39,280 bases of DNA from MGBC163016 sp964518575 (GCA_964518575.1 CAZFGW010000019.1:1-39280), one strand, 5' to 3'; counted from the first letter of the stretch, positions 1 to 8,339 are shown. The notes: a model not told the origin generated them from the sequence alone. A program made the numbers and translations.

Positions 1-505
1 CGCCGCCGAACAGACCCGTCTTGCCGCCCTTGACGTAGGGCTCGATGAGGTCGATGACCTTGATGCCCGTCTCGAACGTTTCGGTCGAGGTGATCAAGGT
101 GTCGAACGGCGGTGCGGGATGATGGATAGGCATCCACTCGACATCGTCGGGCATCGGCTTGCCGTCAACGGGCTCGCCGAGCACGTTCCAGATTCTGCCC
201 AAGGTGGATTGTCCCACGGGCATCATGATGGGCGCACCGGTATCAACAGCGTCAACACCGCGCACCAGGCCGTCAGTGGAAGTCATAGCAACGGTACGCA
301 CGATATCGCCCGGAAGCTGGGTTTGTACTTCAAGCACGGTGCTGAATTCACCCGCGGGCGTCGTTGCGTTCACGGTAAGCGCGTTGTAGATCGCGGGCAT
401 TGCATCCGGTGGAAATTCAACGTCCACGACAGCGCCGACAACACGAACGATACGTCCAGTTGCTCCTGTTCCCTGACTCCTTTCTTTATAGATAGTATCA
501 GCCAT
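1..505 (-). CDS. atpD: F1 ATP synthase beta subunit, N-terminal part (cut by window edge)
   Basis: The beta subunit carries the catalytic nucleotide sites of the F1 head. Only about 168 codons are present; the gene continues past the left edge. The product begins MADTIYKERSQG, has the beta-barrel N-domain (GRIVRVVGAVVDVEF) and the typical stretch VLGEPVDGKP. It reaches KVIDLIEPYVKGGKTGLFGG, which in this family lies immediately before the P-loop, so the catalytic motifs themselves are outside the window. The ATG follows directly on the TAA of atpG, and the Shine-Dalgarno GGAGG lies inside the end of atpG, which indicates translational coupling. Last visible gene of the ATP synthase operon; atpC would be expected beyond the edge. 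Confidence 0.96.
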   Translation of the reverse strand, partial: MADTIYKERSQGTGATGRIVRVVGAVVDVEFPPDAMPAIYNALTVNATTPAGEFSTVLEVQTQLPGDIVRTVAMTSTDGLVRGVDAVDTGAPIMMPVGQSTLGRIWNVLGEPVDGKPMPDDVEWMPIHHPAPPFDTLITSTETFETGIKVIDLIEPYVKGGKTGLFGG

Positions 506-1432
506 TTATTCCTCCAAAGCTGCGGCGCCACCGACGATCTCGTTGATCTCGGTAGTGATGGCGCCTTGACGTACACTGTTGTAAATACGGGTCAAAGTTG
601 AGACCATCTCGTTGGCGTTGTCGGTCGCCGATTTCATAGCGTTACGACGCGCGCCTTGTTCGCCTGCAGCCGAATCGAGCAAAGCGAAGAAGAACGAGTT
701 GCGCAGATAGGACTTCATCAGATAGAACAGAACCGTCTCGGCGCTCGGCTCGAAGTCGACGTCGCCGGGGATGCTGCCATCCCGCTCCAGGAAGTGCTTG
801 AACACATCTTCCTTCTCCTCACCCAATCCGAGAAGCTCAGCGTAGCTCTCCTCTTTGATGGGCAGGATCTGCTGCTCTACCAGACGCTGCTCCGCGGCGT
901 TCTTCGCATGATTGTAGACAACATAGATCTCGTCGACCTTGCCATGCGCATATTCTTCGCTAGCATACAACGCGATCTCGGCTGCCTCCTCATACGTCGG
1001 ATCCGCAGAGAGCCCTTCGTACTCGAGTATCGGTTTGATGTTGCGGTAGTTGAAATAGCCGATGGCTTTCTTCCCGCACGCAACGACTTCGACTTCGACA
1101 CCCGTGCGTTCTTTATCTTTGATCAGCTGCTCGGCATGCCTGAGCACATTCGTGTTGAATCCGCCGGCAAGCCCGCGATCGGATGCCACAACTACGACCA
1201 GAGCACGTTTCACCTCGTCATGGATCTGCAGCAAAGGCTCCTCGCTGACAGGCGTGTATTTCGCGGTGGAAATCAGCATGTCAGAGATGGCGATCGCCCA
1301 CGGAAGCGCATTCTCCACGCGGTCGGTCGCACGACGGATCTTTGCAGCAGCAACCATTTCCATGGTACGCGTAATCTGCTTCGTCGATGAAACGGAGCTG
1401 ATACGCCTTTCTATGTCGTGAAGGTTGGGCAT
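506..1432 (-). CDS. atpG: F1 ATP synthase gamma subunit
   Basis: Central rotor shaft of F1, coupling c-ring rotation to catalysis. The product is 308 aa, slightly longer than the usual 285-300. The N-terminal helix is classical (MPNLHDIERRISSVSSTKQITRTMEMVAAAKIRR has the KQIT-TMEMVAA-K signature) and the C-terminal helix ends RQGAITTEINEIVGGAAAL, the family hallmark that inserts into the alpha3beta3 core. The middle is the Rossmann-like globular domain (VVVVASDRGLAGGFN). ATG start with GAGGT a few bases upstream. It lies 14 bp after atpA and abuts atpD. Confidence 0.97.
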   Translation of the reverse strand: MPNLHDIERRISSVSSTKQITRTMEMVAAAKIRRATDRVENALPWAIAISDMLISTAKYTPVSEEPLLQIHDEVKRALVVVVASDRGLAGGFNTNVLRHAEQLIKDKERTGVEVEVVACGKKAIGYFNYRNIKPILEYEGLSADPTYEEAAEIALYASEEYAHGKVDEIYVVYNHAKNAAEQRLVEQQILPIKEESYAELLGLGEEKEDVFKHFLERDGSIPGDVDFEPSAETVLFYLMKSYLRNSFFFALLDSAAGEQGARRNAMKSATDNANEMVSTLTRIYNSVRQGAITTEINEIVGGAAALEE

Positions 1433-1446
1433 GTCTTACCTCACCT

Positions 1447-3012
1447 TTACTCGGTCGGTGCAAAAGCCTTCTTGAACGAGGAAATGGCTTCGTTCATCTT
1501 GGCTTTGATCTCATCGGTAAGCTTCTGCTCGGTGATGATCGCGTCGAGGATGTCGGAATTCTTGGCGCGGATGCTGTCAAGGAGTTCCGTACGGAAACGC
1601 ACCACATCATCAAGCGGCAGATCGTCCAGATAGCCTTCATTGCCTGCGTAGATCGCAACGACCTGCTCAGCAACAGGCATCGGCATGTAGCGACCCTGCT
1701 TCAGAAGTTCGGTCATGTGCGAACCGCGGGTCAGCTGATCCTGCGTCGCCTTGTCCAGGTCACTACCGAACTGGGTAAATGCCTGCAGTTCGCGATAGGA
1801 TGCAAGGTCAAGACGAAGCGAGCCAGCAACCTGCTTCATCGCTTTGATCTGCGCGTCGCCACCAACACGGGAAACGGAGATGCCTACGTCAACAGCAGGA
1901 CGCTGTCCTTGGAAGAACAGGTCGGTCTGCAGGTAGATCTGACCGTCGGTGATGGAAATGACGTTGGTCGGAATGTAGGCGGAAACGTCGCCTGCCTGCG
2001 TCTCGATGATAGGCAGTGCCGTCATCGAACCGCCGCCGTTCTCGTCGGACATCTTGACCGCACGTTCAAGAAGACGTGAATGCAGGTAGAAAACGTCACC
2101 GGGGTATGCCTCGCGTCCGGGAGGACGGCGCAGCGTCAGCGACATCTGACGATAGGCAACAGCCTGCTTCGACAAATCATCGTAGATGATGAGCACAGCG
2201 CCGCCGCGATTCTCGGCGTTCGCCGGCTTGCCATCCTTGCCGTTGTAAATGAAGTACTCGCCCATTGCAGCGCCGGCCATAGGGGCAATGTACTGCAGCG
2301 GTGCGGAGTCGGATGCATTCGCGGAAACGACGATGGTCTTCTCCATAACGCCGTAGCGCTCGAGCGTCTCAACAACACCTGCGACCGTCGAGGCCTTCTG
2401 ACCAACGGCGACGTAGATGCAGATGATGTCGGTATCTTTTTGGTTGATGATCGTGTCGATGGCGATAGCGGTCTTACCGGTCTGGCGGTCGCCAATGATA
2501 AGTTCGCGCTGCCCGCGTCCGATCGGGATCATCGAGTCAACAGCGAGCAAGCCCGTCTGCACCGGTTCGTGCACGGGACGGCGTGCCGTAACACCTGGCG
2601 CCTTGAATTCCACGGGGCGGGTGCCCTCAGCTTGAATAGGACCTTTACCATCTATGGGCATTCCGAGCGGGTTGACAACGCGTCCGAGCATTGCGCGCCC
2701 CACCGGTACCTCCATGATGCGTCCCGTTGTACGCACCTGGTCATTCTCTTTGATGGCTGTGACCTCACCAAGCAGAACGGCGCCGACCTCGTCTTCTTCA
2801 AGATTCTGCGCCAAGCCATAGACAGTCTTGCCGTCACTTGAAGTAAATTCCAGAAGCTCGCCTGCCATGGCATCACGAAGTCCGTCAACGCGAGCGATGC
2901 CGTCTCCGACTTGGATAACAGTGCCCACTTCACGGGACTGCACATTCACATTCAGTGCTTCGAGCTGCTTGCGCAGCGCTTCGTCAATTGCCTGAGCGGT
3001 GATCTGTGTCAC
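1447..3012 (-). CDS. atpA: F1 ATP synthase alpha subunit
   Basis: Non-catalytic nucleotide-binding subunit of the F1 hexamer, 521 aa. Visible are the N-terminal barrel (VGTVIQVGDGIARVDGL), the P-loop GDRQTGKT at about residue 170, and the alpha-subunit signature PAVDVGISVSRVGGDAQ. The start is a GTG that overlaps the TAG stop of atpH by one base (TAGTG), with GGAGGTG about 7 bases upstream. This arrangement is identical to the atpI/atpB junction and implies coupled translation. Confidence 0.98.
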   Translation of the reverse strand: MTQITAQAIDEALRKQLEALNVNVQSREVGTVIQVGDGIARVDGLRDAMAGELLEFTSSDGKTVYGLAQNLEEDEVGAVLLGEVTAIKENDQVRTTGRIMEVPVGRAMLGRVVNPLGMPIDGKGPIQAEGTRPVEFKAPGVTARRPVHEPVQTGLLAVDSMIPIGRGQRELIIGDRQTGKTAIAIDTIINQKDTDIICIYVAVGQKASTVAGVVETLERYGVMEKTIVVSANASDSAPLQYIAPMAGAAMGEYFIYNGKDGKPANAENRGGAVLIIYDDLSKQAVAYRQMSLTLRRPPGREAYPGDVFYLHSRLLERAVKMSDENGGGSMTALPIIETQAGDVSAYIPTNVISITDGQIYLQTDLFFQGQRPAVDVGISVSRVGGDAQIKAMKQVAGSLRLDLASYRELQAFTQFGSDLDKATQDQLTRGSHMTELLKQGRYMPMPVAEQVVAIYAGNEGYLDDLPLDDVVRFRTELLDSIRAKNSDILDAIITEQKLTDEIKAKMNEAISSFKKAFAPTE

Positions 3013-3587
3013 TAGCTTTCACCTCCATCTGTTCCTTTGAGAACGTGGCGGGCGCGGTTGAGCTGCGATTGCACGCTAGCATCGATGCGCATTCCATTCA
3101 CGCTCATGATTATGCCGCCGAGGATGGACTCGTCGATGCTTTCGCTCAGCACCGCTTTCGTCCCCAAGTCGGCTTCTGCCTTCTGTTCGATGAGCTTGCG
3201 CAGCTCGTCATCCAGCGGAACCGCCGTGACGACATCCACAACGCAAAGCTTGAGCTTATCCGCGACCACATCCTCGTATGCATGGTAGACATTGCCCAAA
3301 AGGTCAATGTCGCCATTCTTGGCCATCACAGCCAGCACTTCCCTGAGCGCAAGGTTGCAGTCAGCGAACACAGCCAAGGCCAGCTCGTAGCGCTGCTCGG
3401 GAGTGTAACTTGGGTCGTTAAGAGCAAGGGAAAGATCCATATCGGCATTGATCAGCTTGCGCAGTGACGCCATCTGATTCCGCACCTCAAGAACCGTTTC
3501 CTGACCGTTCTGCTCGTTTGCTGCGTCGAACGCAACCTGAGCATACACCTCGATTTTGCTCGTTTGGATAAGTCGGTTAGTTGCCAT
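3012..3587 (-). CDS. atpH: F1 ATP synthase delta subunit
   Basis: Delta (OSCP-type) subunit joining the peripheral stalk to the top of F1; 191 aa. The N-terminal six-helix domain (KIEVYAQVAFDAANEQNG) and the C-terminal region with typical wording (IDESILGGIIMSVNGMRIDASVQSQLNRARHVL, close to the GG-xxRVGxxxxDxSVxxxL consensus) are both present. The ATG start lies 11 bp inside the end of atpF, so translation is likely coupled. Low sequence conservation is normal for this family; position in the operon settles the call. Confidence 0.94.
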   Translation of the reverse strand: MATNRLIQTSKIEVYAQVAFDAANEQNGQETVLEVRNQMASLRKLINADMDLSLALNDPSYTPEQRYELALAVFADCNLALREVLAVMAKNGDIDLLGNVYHAYEDVVADKLKLCVVDVVTAVPLDDELRKLIEQKAEADLGTKAVLSESIDESILGGIIMSVNGMRIDASVQSQLNRARHVLKGTDGGES

Positions 3588-4185
3588 TGAAGCTACCTGC
3601 CTCTTTTACGTAGCGCTCTATGATGGCGCGATGCTCGCCCTCGGTCAGATCCTGCCCGATGAGCTTCGCCGCAACATCAACAGATGTATCTGCGATAGAG
3701 GCTTGCAATTCGGCGATAGCGGCTTTCTTCTCCGCCTCGATCGTCGAATGCGCTTTTGCGATCATATCGGCTGCCTCTGCCTGTGCCTTAGCCTGAATAT
3801 CGGCTTTCACAGCCTCGCCGGTCTCACGTGCTTCCGCGATGACCTGGGCTGCTTCGGCTTTGGCGTCAGCAAGCTGCTTTTTGTACTCTTCGAGCACGCG
3901 CTCGCTTTCGATCTTCGCTTCCTCGGATTGCTTCAGGGCTTCCCTGATCGTGTTCTCGCGCTTCTCGAGCATGCCATTGAACATCGGCCAGCCGAATTTC
4001 GCGAGGATGATCCAAAGAATGATGAAGGCGACCAACATGGGAACGAATTCCAGCATGTCGGGTAGGATGGCGGAAATGCCGCCTGACTCCTCACCTTCAG
4101 AGGCGAACGCGAGCGAGGGGCAAAGAGCACTGAGCGCAACAGCGGATGCGCCGAGTTTTGCCGCAAATCTCACTTTTCTTTCCAC
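3577..4185 (-). CDS. atpF: F0 ATP synthase b subunit with a signal-peptide-like N-terminus
   Basis: Peripheral-stalk subunit, 202 aa. After a leader (basic MERKVRF, hydrophobic LGASAVALSALCPSLAFA, then SEGEESGG) comes the single membrane helix (FVPMLVAFIILWIILAKFGWPMF, about residues 47-69) and a long charged helix rich in Glu, Lys and Ala, the usual right-handed coiled coil. Most bacterial b subunits start directly with the membrane helix at about 160-170 aa, so the first 30 residues are extra and look like a cleavable Sec signal with AFA-S as the cleavage site. The GTG start is well supported by AAGGAGGT at ideal spacing, so the leader is probably translated. Confidence 0.95.
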   Translation of the reverse strand: MERKVRFAAKLGASAVALSALCPSLAFASEGEESGGISAILPDMLEFVPMLVAFIILWIILAKFGWPMFNGMLEKRENTIREALKQSEEAKIESERVLEEYKKQLADAKAEAAQVIAEARETGEAVKADIQAKAQAEAADMIAKAHSTIEAEKKAAIAELQASIADTSVDVAAKLIGQDLTEGEHRAIIERYVKEAGSFNGN

Positions 4186-4238
4186 GTGTCTACCTCCTTC
4201 TAGCCTAGAGGGCTTGTATAGTGAACAAACCGTATGGA

Positions 4239-4457
4239 CTAGAGGATGAATGCCAACACGAAGCCGATGAGCGCCAGAGCTTCAGCAAGAGCAGCGCCGA
4301 TGATGAAGTTGGTGAACAGACGACCCTGAACCTCAGGTTGACGAGCGGTGCCAACGCAGCAGCCATAGCAGGCAATACCGATGCCGATGCCAGGGCCTAC
4401 AGCGGCTAGACCATAGCCTACCAGCTTGAGCGCAGCAAGAACCATTGTAATTTCCAC
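4239..4457 (-). CDS. atpE: F0 ATP synthase c subunit
   Basis: Proteolipid of the rotor ring, 72 aa, two membrane helices joined by the polar loop ARQPE (residues 38-42), which contacts gamma/epsilon. The ion-carrying carboxylate is Glu59 in ALAEALAL. The residues that mark sodium-type rings (a Gln in helix 1 and Glu-Ser in helix 2) are absent: helix 1 is Gly-rich (GPGIGIGIAC) and Glu59 is followed by Ala. The ring is therefore most likely proton-specific. Three cysteines (CYGCC, residues 30-34) in helix 1 are unusual. GTG start with AAAGGAGG upstream, a very strong ribosome site consistent with the high copy number needed. Confidence 0.97.
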   Translation of the reverse strand: MEITMVLAALKLVGYGLAAVGPGIGIGIACYGCCVGTARQPEVQGRLFTNFIIGAALAEALALIGFVLAFIL

Positions 4458-4561
4458 AGTTTCCTCCTTTTACCGTTTTCGAGCCTGTTTTCTCAAAAAC
4501 ATTTTCCTATGGTCACTGGCCAAGTGGAGTAGCCAGATGAACCCTGATGGGTGTGCCCGCG

Positions 4562-4583
4562 GCGCTTGCGTTCACGAAAGCGC
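4562..4583 (-). other. Hairpin in the atpB-atpE spacer
   Basis: The 139 bp between atpB and atpE is long for this tightly packed operon. It contains a 6-bp perfect inverted repeat (GCGCTT/AAGCGC, 10-nt loop) about 14 bases after the atpB stop. There is no T-run, so it is not an intrinsic terminator. A processing or mRNA-stability role that raises atpE yield is known for other atp operons; here it is inference. Confidence 0.4.
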
Positions 4584-4596
4584 GGGGCGGCTCCTT

Positions 4597-5382
4597 CTAG
4601 TGTGCAGATGTTGCGATCTGAACGTAGACGGAAGTGAGCGTGGTGAACACGTATGCCTGCAAAAACGCAACGAGCGTCTCAAGCGCATACATGGCGACCA
4701 GCAGCAAGAACCACGGAATGGCAAGCACGCCGGTCAGAACATCGACCGACTGGATGCCGCAGGTCAAGAACACGCTGGCTGCCAGGGCGAAGATGCCGAG
4801 CACCATGTGGCCTGCGAACATGTTGCCATAAAGTCGAACCGCGAGCGTAAGCCAGCGGATGACCGTGGAGATGAGTTCCAAAAACCAGATGATGGGAACC
4901 ATCACAACGGGAAGTCCCGAGGGAACGAGTGATTTCAAATACCCGAGACCGCCGTGGGATTTGATGCCCCATGCGACGAAGTACACAAATGAAATGGTCG
5001 ACAGCGCCCAGGTCACGGAAAGGGTGCCCGTCGGGGTCTTGCAACCCGGGATCAGACCGACAAAGTTGGAGATCAGGATGAAGAAGAACAAGGTTGCCAA
5101 AAACGGCACGTGCTTTTTGAACCCGTGACCGATGATGCCCTCGCCCATATCATTGCGGACGAACTGATAGCCGTATTCGACCGTGTTAATGAATTTGTTC
5201 GTCGGGATGAGCGTGAGCTTGCGCGCAACGGTGAGCACGATCACGCAGGTGATGATCCAGCAAATGATCATCCATAAGATGTATTGCGTCAGACCGAACT
5301 GGCTGTTGCCGATAACGATCGCCGAATCAAACGACGCTTGAAGATGTGGAACCTCGGCTGTGAGCATTGAAAGTGCGTCCAC
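4597..5382 (-). CDS. atpB: F0 ATP synthase a subunit
   Basis: Stator membrane subunit forming the proton half-channels, 261 aa, about six membrane helices. The essential arginine is in LAVRLYGNMFAGH (around residue 187), facing Glu59 of the c ring; the usual C-terminal pattern (ALETLVAFLQAYVFTTLTSVYV) is intact. The start is GTG, overlapping the TAG of atpI by one base (TAGTG), with AAAGGAG upstream. Function and position in the operon are unambiguous. Confidence 0.97.
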   Translation of the reverse strand: MDALSMLTAEVPHLQASFDSAIVIGNSQFGLTQYILWMIICWIITCVIVLTVARKLTLIPTNKFINTVEYGYQFVRNDMGEGIIGHGFKKHVPFLATLFFFILISNFVGLIPGCKTPTGTLSVTWALSTISFVYFVAWGIKSHGGLGYLKSLVPSGLPVVMVPIIWFLELISTVIRWLTLAVRLYGNMFAGHMVLGIFALAASVFLTCGIQSVDVLTGVLAIPWFLLLVAMYALETLVAFLQAYVFTTLTSVYVQIATSAH

Positions 5383-5681
5383 TAGCGACTCCTTTTTCCT
5401 TTGTCCCCAAATGTTTTGCGTATGCCGAAAACGATGGCGGCTCCACAGAGCCCGACTGCTTCTGTCATTGCGAAGAACAGCGCGGAATCACGATCGACCA
5501 TGATGTAGGCGATCGCAACACCGAATAGAAATACGAATGAGAGGAACATGAACAAAAAGAGAACCCCCATGTGCCCGAAGTTCGTAGCTTTGGTCATCTT
5601 CTTCGTCAAACGCAGTCCGAGTATTAAAGGGATGAACCCGATAATCCCTGACAACAGCCCGCATACGATAGCTAAAACCAT
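5382..5681 (-). CDS. atpI: AtpI-like small membrane protein of the ATP synthase operon
   Basis: First gene of the atp operon, 99 aa, with three predicted membrane helices (about residues 2-23, 38-62 and 68-88) and basic loops (RLTKKMTKATNFGH between the first two). Position directly before atpB, overlapping it by one base, is that of atpI, whose product is implicated in assembling the c ring or importing Mg2+. Sequence similarity to AtpI cannot be judged firmly by eye for so short a protein, so the name rests mainly on context. The ribosome site (GAAAGCAG) is weak. Confidence 0.75.
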   Translation of the reverse strand: MVLAIVCGLLSGIIGFIPLILGLRLTKKMTKATNFGHMGVLFLFMFLSFVFLFGVAIAYIMVDRDSALFFAMTEAVGLCGAAIVFGIRKTFGDKGKRSR

Positions 5682-5733
5682 ATTCTGCTTTCGTCGTGGT
5701 CAGCATGCGCAAAACGTGTGCAAATCATTCGAT

Positions 5734-5760
5734 ATGATACCGATGAAACGCCGTAGTTTA
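5734..5760 (-). promoter_or_regulatory. Candidate atp operon promoter
   Basis: On the minus strand a TATCAT box (5734-5739, one mismatch from TATAAT) lies 52 bases before the atpI start, with a poor -35 (TGTAAA, 17-bp spacing). It sits in the only sizeable gap (112 bp) between the dCMP deaminase gene and atpI. The upstream genes run the same way, so read-through is also possible. Confidence 0.35.
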
Positions 5761-5793
5761 CAGCCCGATAACGAAAAAAGTGGTAAACGGAAC

Positions 5794-6258
5794 TCAGCAT
5801 TCATCCTGCCCGTACACCCGCAATTGGATGCCCGCTTCCTTAAGCATGTCCATGGAAAGCTCATCGGGATAGGGATTTTGGTAAACCACCTCTTTGATAC
5901 CGGAATTGATGAGCATTTTCGCGCACACGACGCACGGCTGCGTATTCACATAAATTGTGGCACCGTCGATGTTGATCCCGTATTTCGCCGCCTGCACGAT
6001 GGCGTTTTGCTCCGCATGCAATCCGCGGCAGATCTCGTGGCGCTGCCCGCTCGGAACACCGAGCTCCTCGCGCAAGCATCCCGTCTGTTCGCAGTGGGCA
6101 AGCCCGGTCGGTACGCCGTTGTATCCCGTTGCGAGAATGCGTTTGTCCTTCACGATGACAGCACCCACGCCGCGGCGCATGCACGTGGTTCTGCTGGCAA
6201 CTTGATTCGCCAGTCCCATGAAGTATTCATCCCAGCTCGGTCGTTCTTGGTGCGTCAT
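5794..6258 (-). CDS. comEB: dCMP deaminase (ComEB-type cytidine/deoxycytidylate deaminase)
   Basis: Zinc enzyme converting dCMP to dUMP for dTMP synthesis; 154 aa, a normal length. The zinc-site motifs are present: HAEQNA (His and catalytic Glu, about residue 83) and PCVVC (two Cys ligands, about residue 111). GAVIVKDKRILATGYNG is the conserved substrate-side strand. Family members bearing an extra Cys/His site near CxxxxC-L-E (here HCEQTGCLREEL) are the deoxycytidylate type rather than tRNA or guanine deaminases. ATG start with GGAAGG upstream. It occupies the place that upp or another salvage gene takes between glyA and atp in Firmicutes. Confidence 0.9.
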   Translation of the reverse strand: MTHQERPSWDEYFMGLANQVASRTTCMRRGVGAVIVKDKRILATGYNGVPTGLAHCEQTGCLREELGVPSGQRHEICRGLHAEQNAIVQAAKYGINIDGATIYVNTQPCVVCAKMLINSGIKEVVYQNPYPDELSMDMLKEAGIQLRVYGQDEC

Positions 6259-6414
6259 GAAGCATCCTTCCCGAATCGTTGAAAGTAATCAGTGACGGGC
6301 AAGCTTTGCGGTGGAGTTTTTCTTCCGCGCTTTTCGCCCGTGGGGTTCACCTGCGTCTGTCACCCGCGGACTTTGCTTGTGTCTGCCACCCGTGCGTTTT
6401 ACCCAAAGCTCTTC
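6259..6414. other. comEB-glyA intergenic region with an imperfect repeat
   Basis: No gene seen. It contains an imperfect tandem duplication around 6349-6398 (GTCTGTCACCCGCG and GTCTGCCACCCGTG, about 28 bases apart). No convincing terminator hairpin with a T-run was found, so glyA and comEB may be cotranscribed. Confidence 0.4.
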
Positions 6415-7671
6415 TCAGTACTCAAGCCCGGGATAAAGCTCGTGAGCGGCGATGATGGCATCCACGGCATTGCGCACCTCGGCAAGCACGGCATCATCAT
6501 TCGCATTGAAAAGCGTGCGTGCGATGAGCGTGCCCACGGTGTAGAAGTCCTCTTTGGAAAGCCCGCGCGTTGTTCCCGCTGCGCTGCCTACGCGAATGCC
6601 ACTCGTGACGAAGGGGCTGCGCTGCTCGTTTGGGATGGCGTTCTTGTTGACCGTGAGACCGACCGTCTCCAAGATGCGCTCGGCATCCTTGCCGGTCACA
6701 TCCGTTGCGGTAAGGTCCACAAGGCACAGGTGGTTGTCCGTACCGCCGGAAACCAAACGCAAGCCCCCCGCTTTGAGTCCCTCGCCCATCGAAGCGGCGT
6801 TCGTTACAACGTCATGCGCATACTGCTTGAACTCCGGCTCGAGCGCTTCGCCAAACGCAACGGCTTTGCCCGCGATGACATGCATGAGCGGTCCGCCCTG
6901 CGCACCGGGAAAGATTGCTTTGTCGATTCGCTTCGCGATGTCCTCATCGTTGGTCAGGATGAAGCCGCCCCGCGGACCGCGCAGTGTTTTGTGGCTCGTC
7001 GAGGTGACAACATCGGCGAATGGGACGGGAGAGGGGTGCTCATGACCGGCAACGAGTCCGGCGATATGCGCCATGTCGATCATGAGATACGCGCCGACGC
7101 TCTTCGCGATATATGCCATGCGCTCGAAATCGATGACGCGCGGATAGGCGCTCGCACCGCCCACGATCATCTTGGGCTGACACTCTTTCGCAAGCTTCTC
7201 CATTGCCGCGTAATCGAGGGTTTCGGTTTCAGGGTCAAGCCCATATGAAACGATGTTGTAGAGCAGCCCCGAGAAATTCACAGGGCTTCCATGGGTCAGA
7301 TGACCGCCCTGGTCAAGGCTCATGCCGAGCACCGTATCGCCCGGGTTCACCAAAGCCAGATACACGCCAAGGTTCGCCTGCGCTCCCGAGTGGGGCTGCA
7401 CATTGGCGAATGTGCAATCGAAAAGCTCGCACGCCCGATCGCGCGCAAGATCCTCGACGATATCCACCTTCTCGCACCCGCCGTAGTAGCGCTTTCCCGG
7501 ATATCCCTCGGCGTACTTGTTCGTGAGCACGCTGCCGACTGCCTCCATGACCGCCCGCGACGTGAAGTTCTCGCTCGCGATAAGTTCGATCGACGAACGC
7601 TGACGTGCAAGCTCCTGACGCAGGGCGCTCGCAATGGCGGGATCGGTTTTCTTCAAATATTCGATGCTCAT
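6415..7671 (-). CDS. glyA: Serine hydroxymethyltransferase
   Basis: PLP enzyme converting serine and tetrahydrofolate to glycine and methylene-THF, the main one-carbon source and the cofactor supply for dTMP synthesis. 418 aa, full length. The PLP lysine is in TSTSHKTLRGPRGG, and the family signatures SGAQANLGVYLAL, DMAHIAGLVA and GIRVGSAAGTTRG are all present. An in-frame start 45 bases further upstream exists, but the ATG of MSIEYLKKTDP is preferred because AGGAG lies 8 bases before it and it fits the family N-terminus. It follows rpiB across a 167-bp structured spacer. Confidence 0.97.
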   Translation of the reverse strand: MSIEYLKKTDPAIASALRQELARQRSSIELIASENFTSRAVMEAVGSVLTNKYAEGYPGKRYYGGCEKVDIVEDLARDRACELFDCTFANVQPHSGAQANLGVYLALVNPGDTVLGMSLDQGGHLTHGSPVNFSGLLYNIVSYGLDPETETLDYAAMEKLAKECQPKMIVGGASAYPRVIDFERMAYIAKSVGAYLMIDMAHIAGLVAGHEHPSPVPFADVVTSTSHKTLRGPRGGFILTNDEDIAKRIDKAIFPGAQGGPLMHVIAGKAVAFGEALEPEFKQYAHDVVTNAASMGEGLKAGGLRLVSGGTDNHLCLVDLTATDVTGKDAERILETVGLTVNKNAIPNEQRSPFVTSGIRVGSAAGTTRGLSKEDFYTVGTLIARTLFNANDDAVLAEVRNAVDAIIAAHELYPGLEY

Positions 7672-7781
7672 GGAAAGACTCTCCTTCTCGTATCGTTTTC
7701 TCTCAGGTGGTTTCAAAAGCGCTTTGCAGGCGCAAACTATCTTGGTGCGATCACTGCGTCGGTCATGCGGGCAACGGTTGG

Positions 7782-7839
7782 GGAACTGCCGATGCCGTGC
7801 GTAGTGACCGGACTACGTCGGACTGCCGCCGGGAGTTCC
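7782..7839 (-). promoter_or_regulatory. Long imperfect hairpin between rpiB and glyA
   Basis: Starting at the last base of the rpiB stop, the transcript can form nested stems: GGAACT/AGTTCC (7834-7839 with 7782-7787), a 4-bp CCGG/UCGG stem, CCG/CGG, and CGTAGT/ACTACG (7812-7817 with 7800-7805) with loop CCGGTC. That is about 19 pairs over 58 nt. No T-run follows, so it is not a standard terminator. It could be a processing or stability element or an undescribed cis-regulator of glyA; function is inference. Confidence 0.45.
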
Positions 7840-8306
7840 TAGCATCCGTCGTCGATCGAGCTTAAATATTGCTGCTCGATCTGTGCGATCTTGTTGACTC
7901 TCTCTGCATGGCGTCCGCCCGCAAACGGCGTGTTCAAAAACGTATCGACGATCTTGCAATTCTCGCCGAAGGTGACGAACCGACCCGACAAGGTCAACAC
8001 ATTCGCGTCGTTGTGCTCGCGCGCGAGCGCCGCGAATCCCTCGTTCGTGATATTCGCCGCGCGGATTCCGCACATTTTGTTCGCCGCGATTGCCATGCCG
8101 ATCCCCGTTCCGCACACAAGGATGCCCGCCTCAGCAGCACCGTCGCAGACATCAGTAGCGACCACGCACGCGTAATCGGGATAATCGACGCGATCCTCAT
8201 TCGTCGGTCCGCGGTCGATGACATCATGTCCCGCATCGACCAGATGCTGTACGAGCATTTGTTTTTGCCGGTAGCCGGCGTGATCCGAGCCAATGCTGAT
8301 ACGCAC
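7839..8306 (-). CDS. rpiB: Ribose-5-phosphate isomerase B
   Basis: Interconverts ribose 5-phosphate and ribulose 5-phosphate in the pentose phosphate pathway. 155 aa, normal for the RpiB/LacAB family. The family N-terminus MRISIGSDHAG, the catalytic cysteine in GILVCGTGIGMAIAANK (about residue 69) and the anion-hole segment are present, as is the later conserved NDANVLTLSGR. GTG start with AAAGGCGG 7 bases upstream. Sits between the Sua5 fusion and glyA, the same order as in Bacillus (ywlC, rpiB, glyA, atp). Confidence 0.95.
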   Translation of the reverse strand: MRISIGSDHAGYRQKQMLVQHLVDAGHDVIDRGPTNEDRVDYPDYACVVATDVCDGAAEAGILVCGTGIGMAIAANKMCGIRAANITNEGFAALAREHNDANVLTLSGRFVTFGENCKIVDTFLNTPFAGGRHAERVNKIAQIEQQYLSSIDDGC

Positions 8307-8339
8307 TGCAAGCCGCCTTTCATCGCAGATGGGATATGA

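Noticed and set aside
4239..4457. Sodium-type ATP synthase c ring
   Set aside because: The Gln in helix 1 and the Glu-Ser pair in helix 2 that bind sodium are missing.
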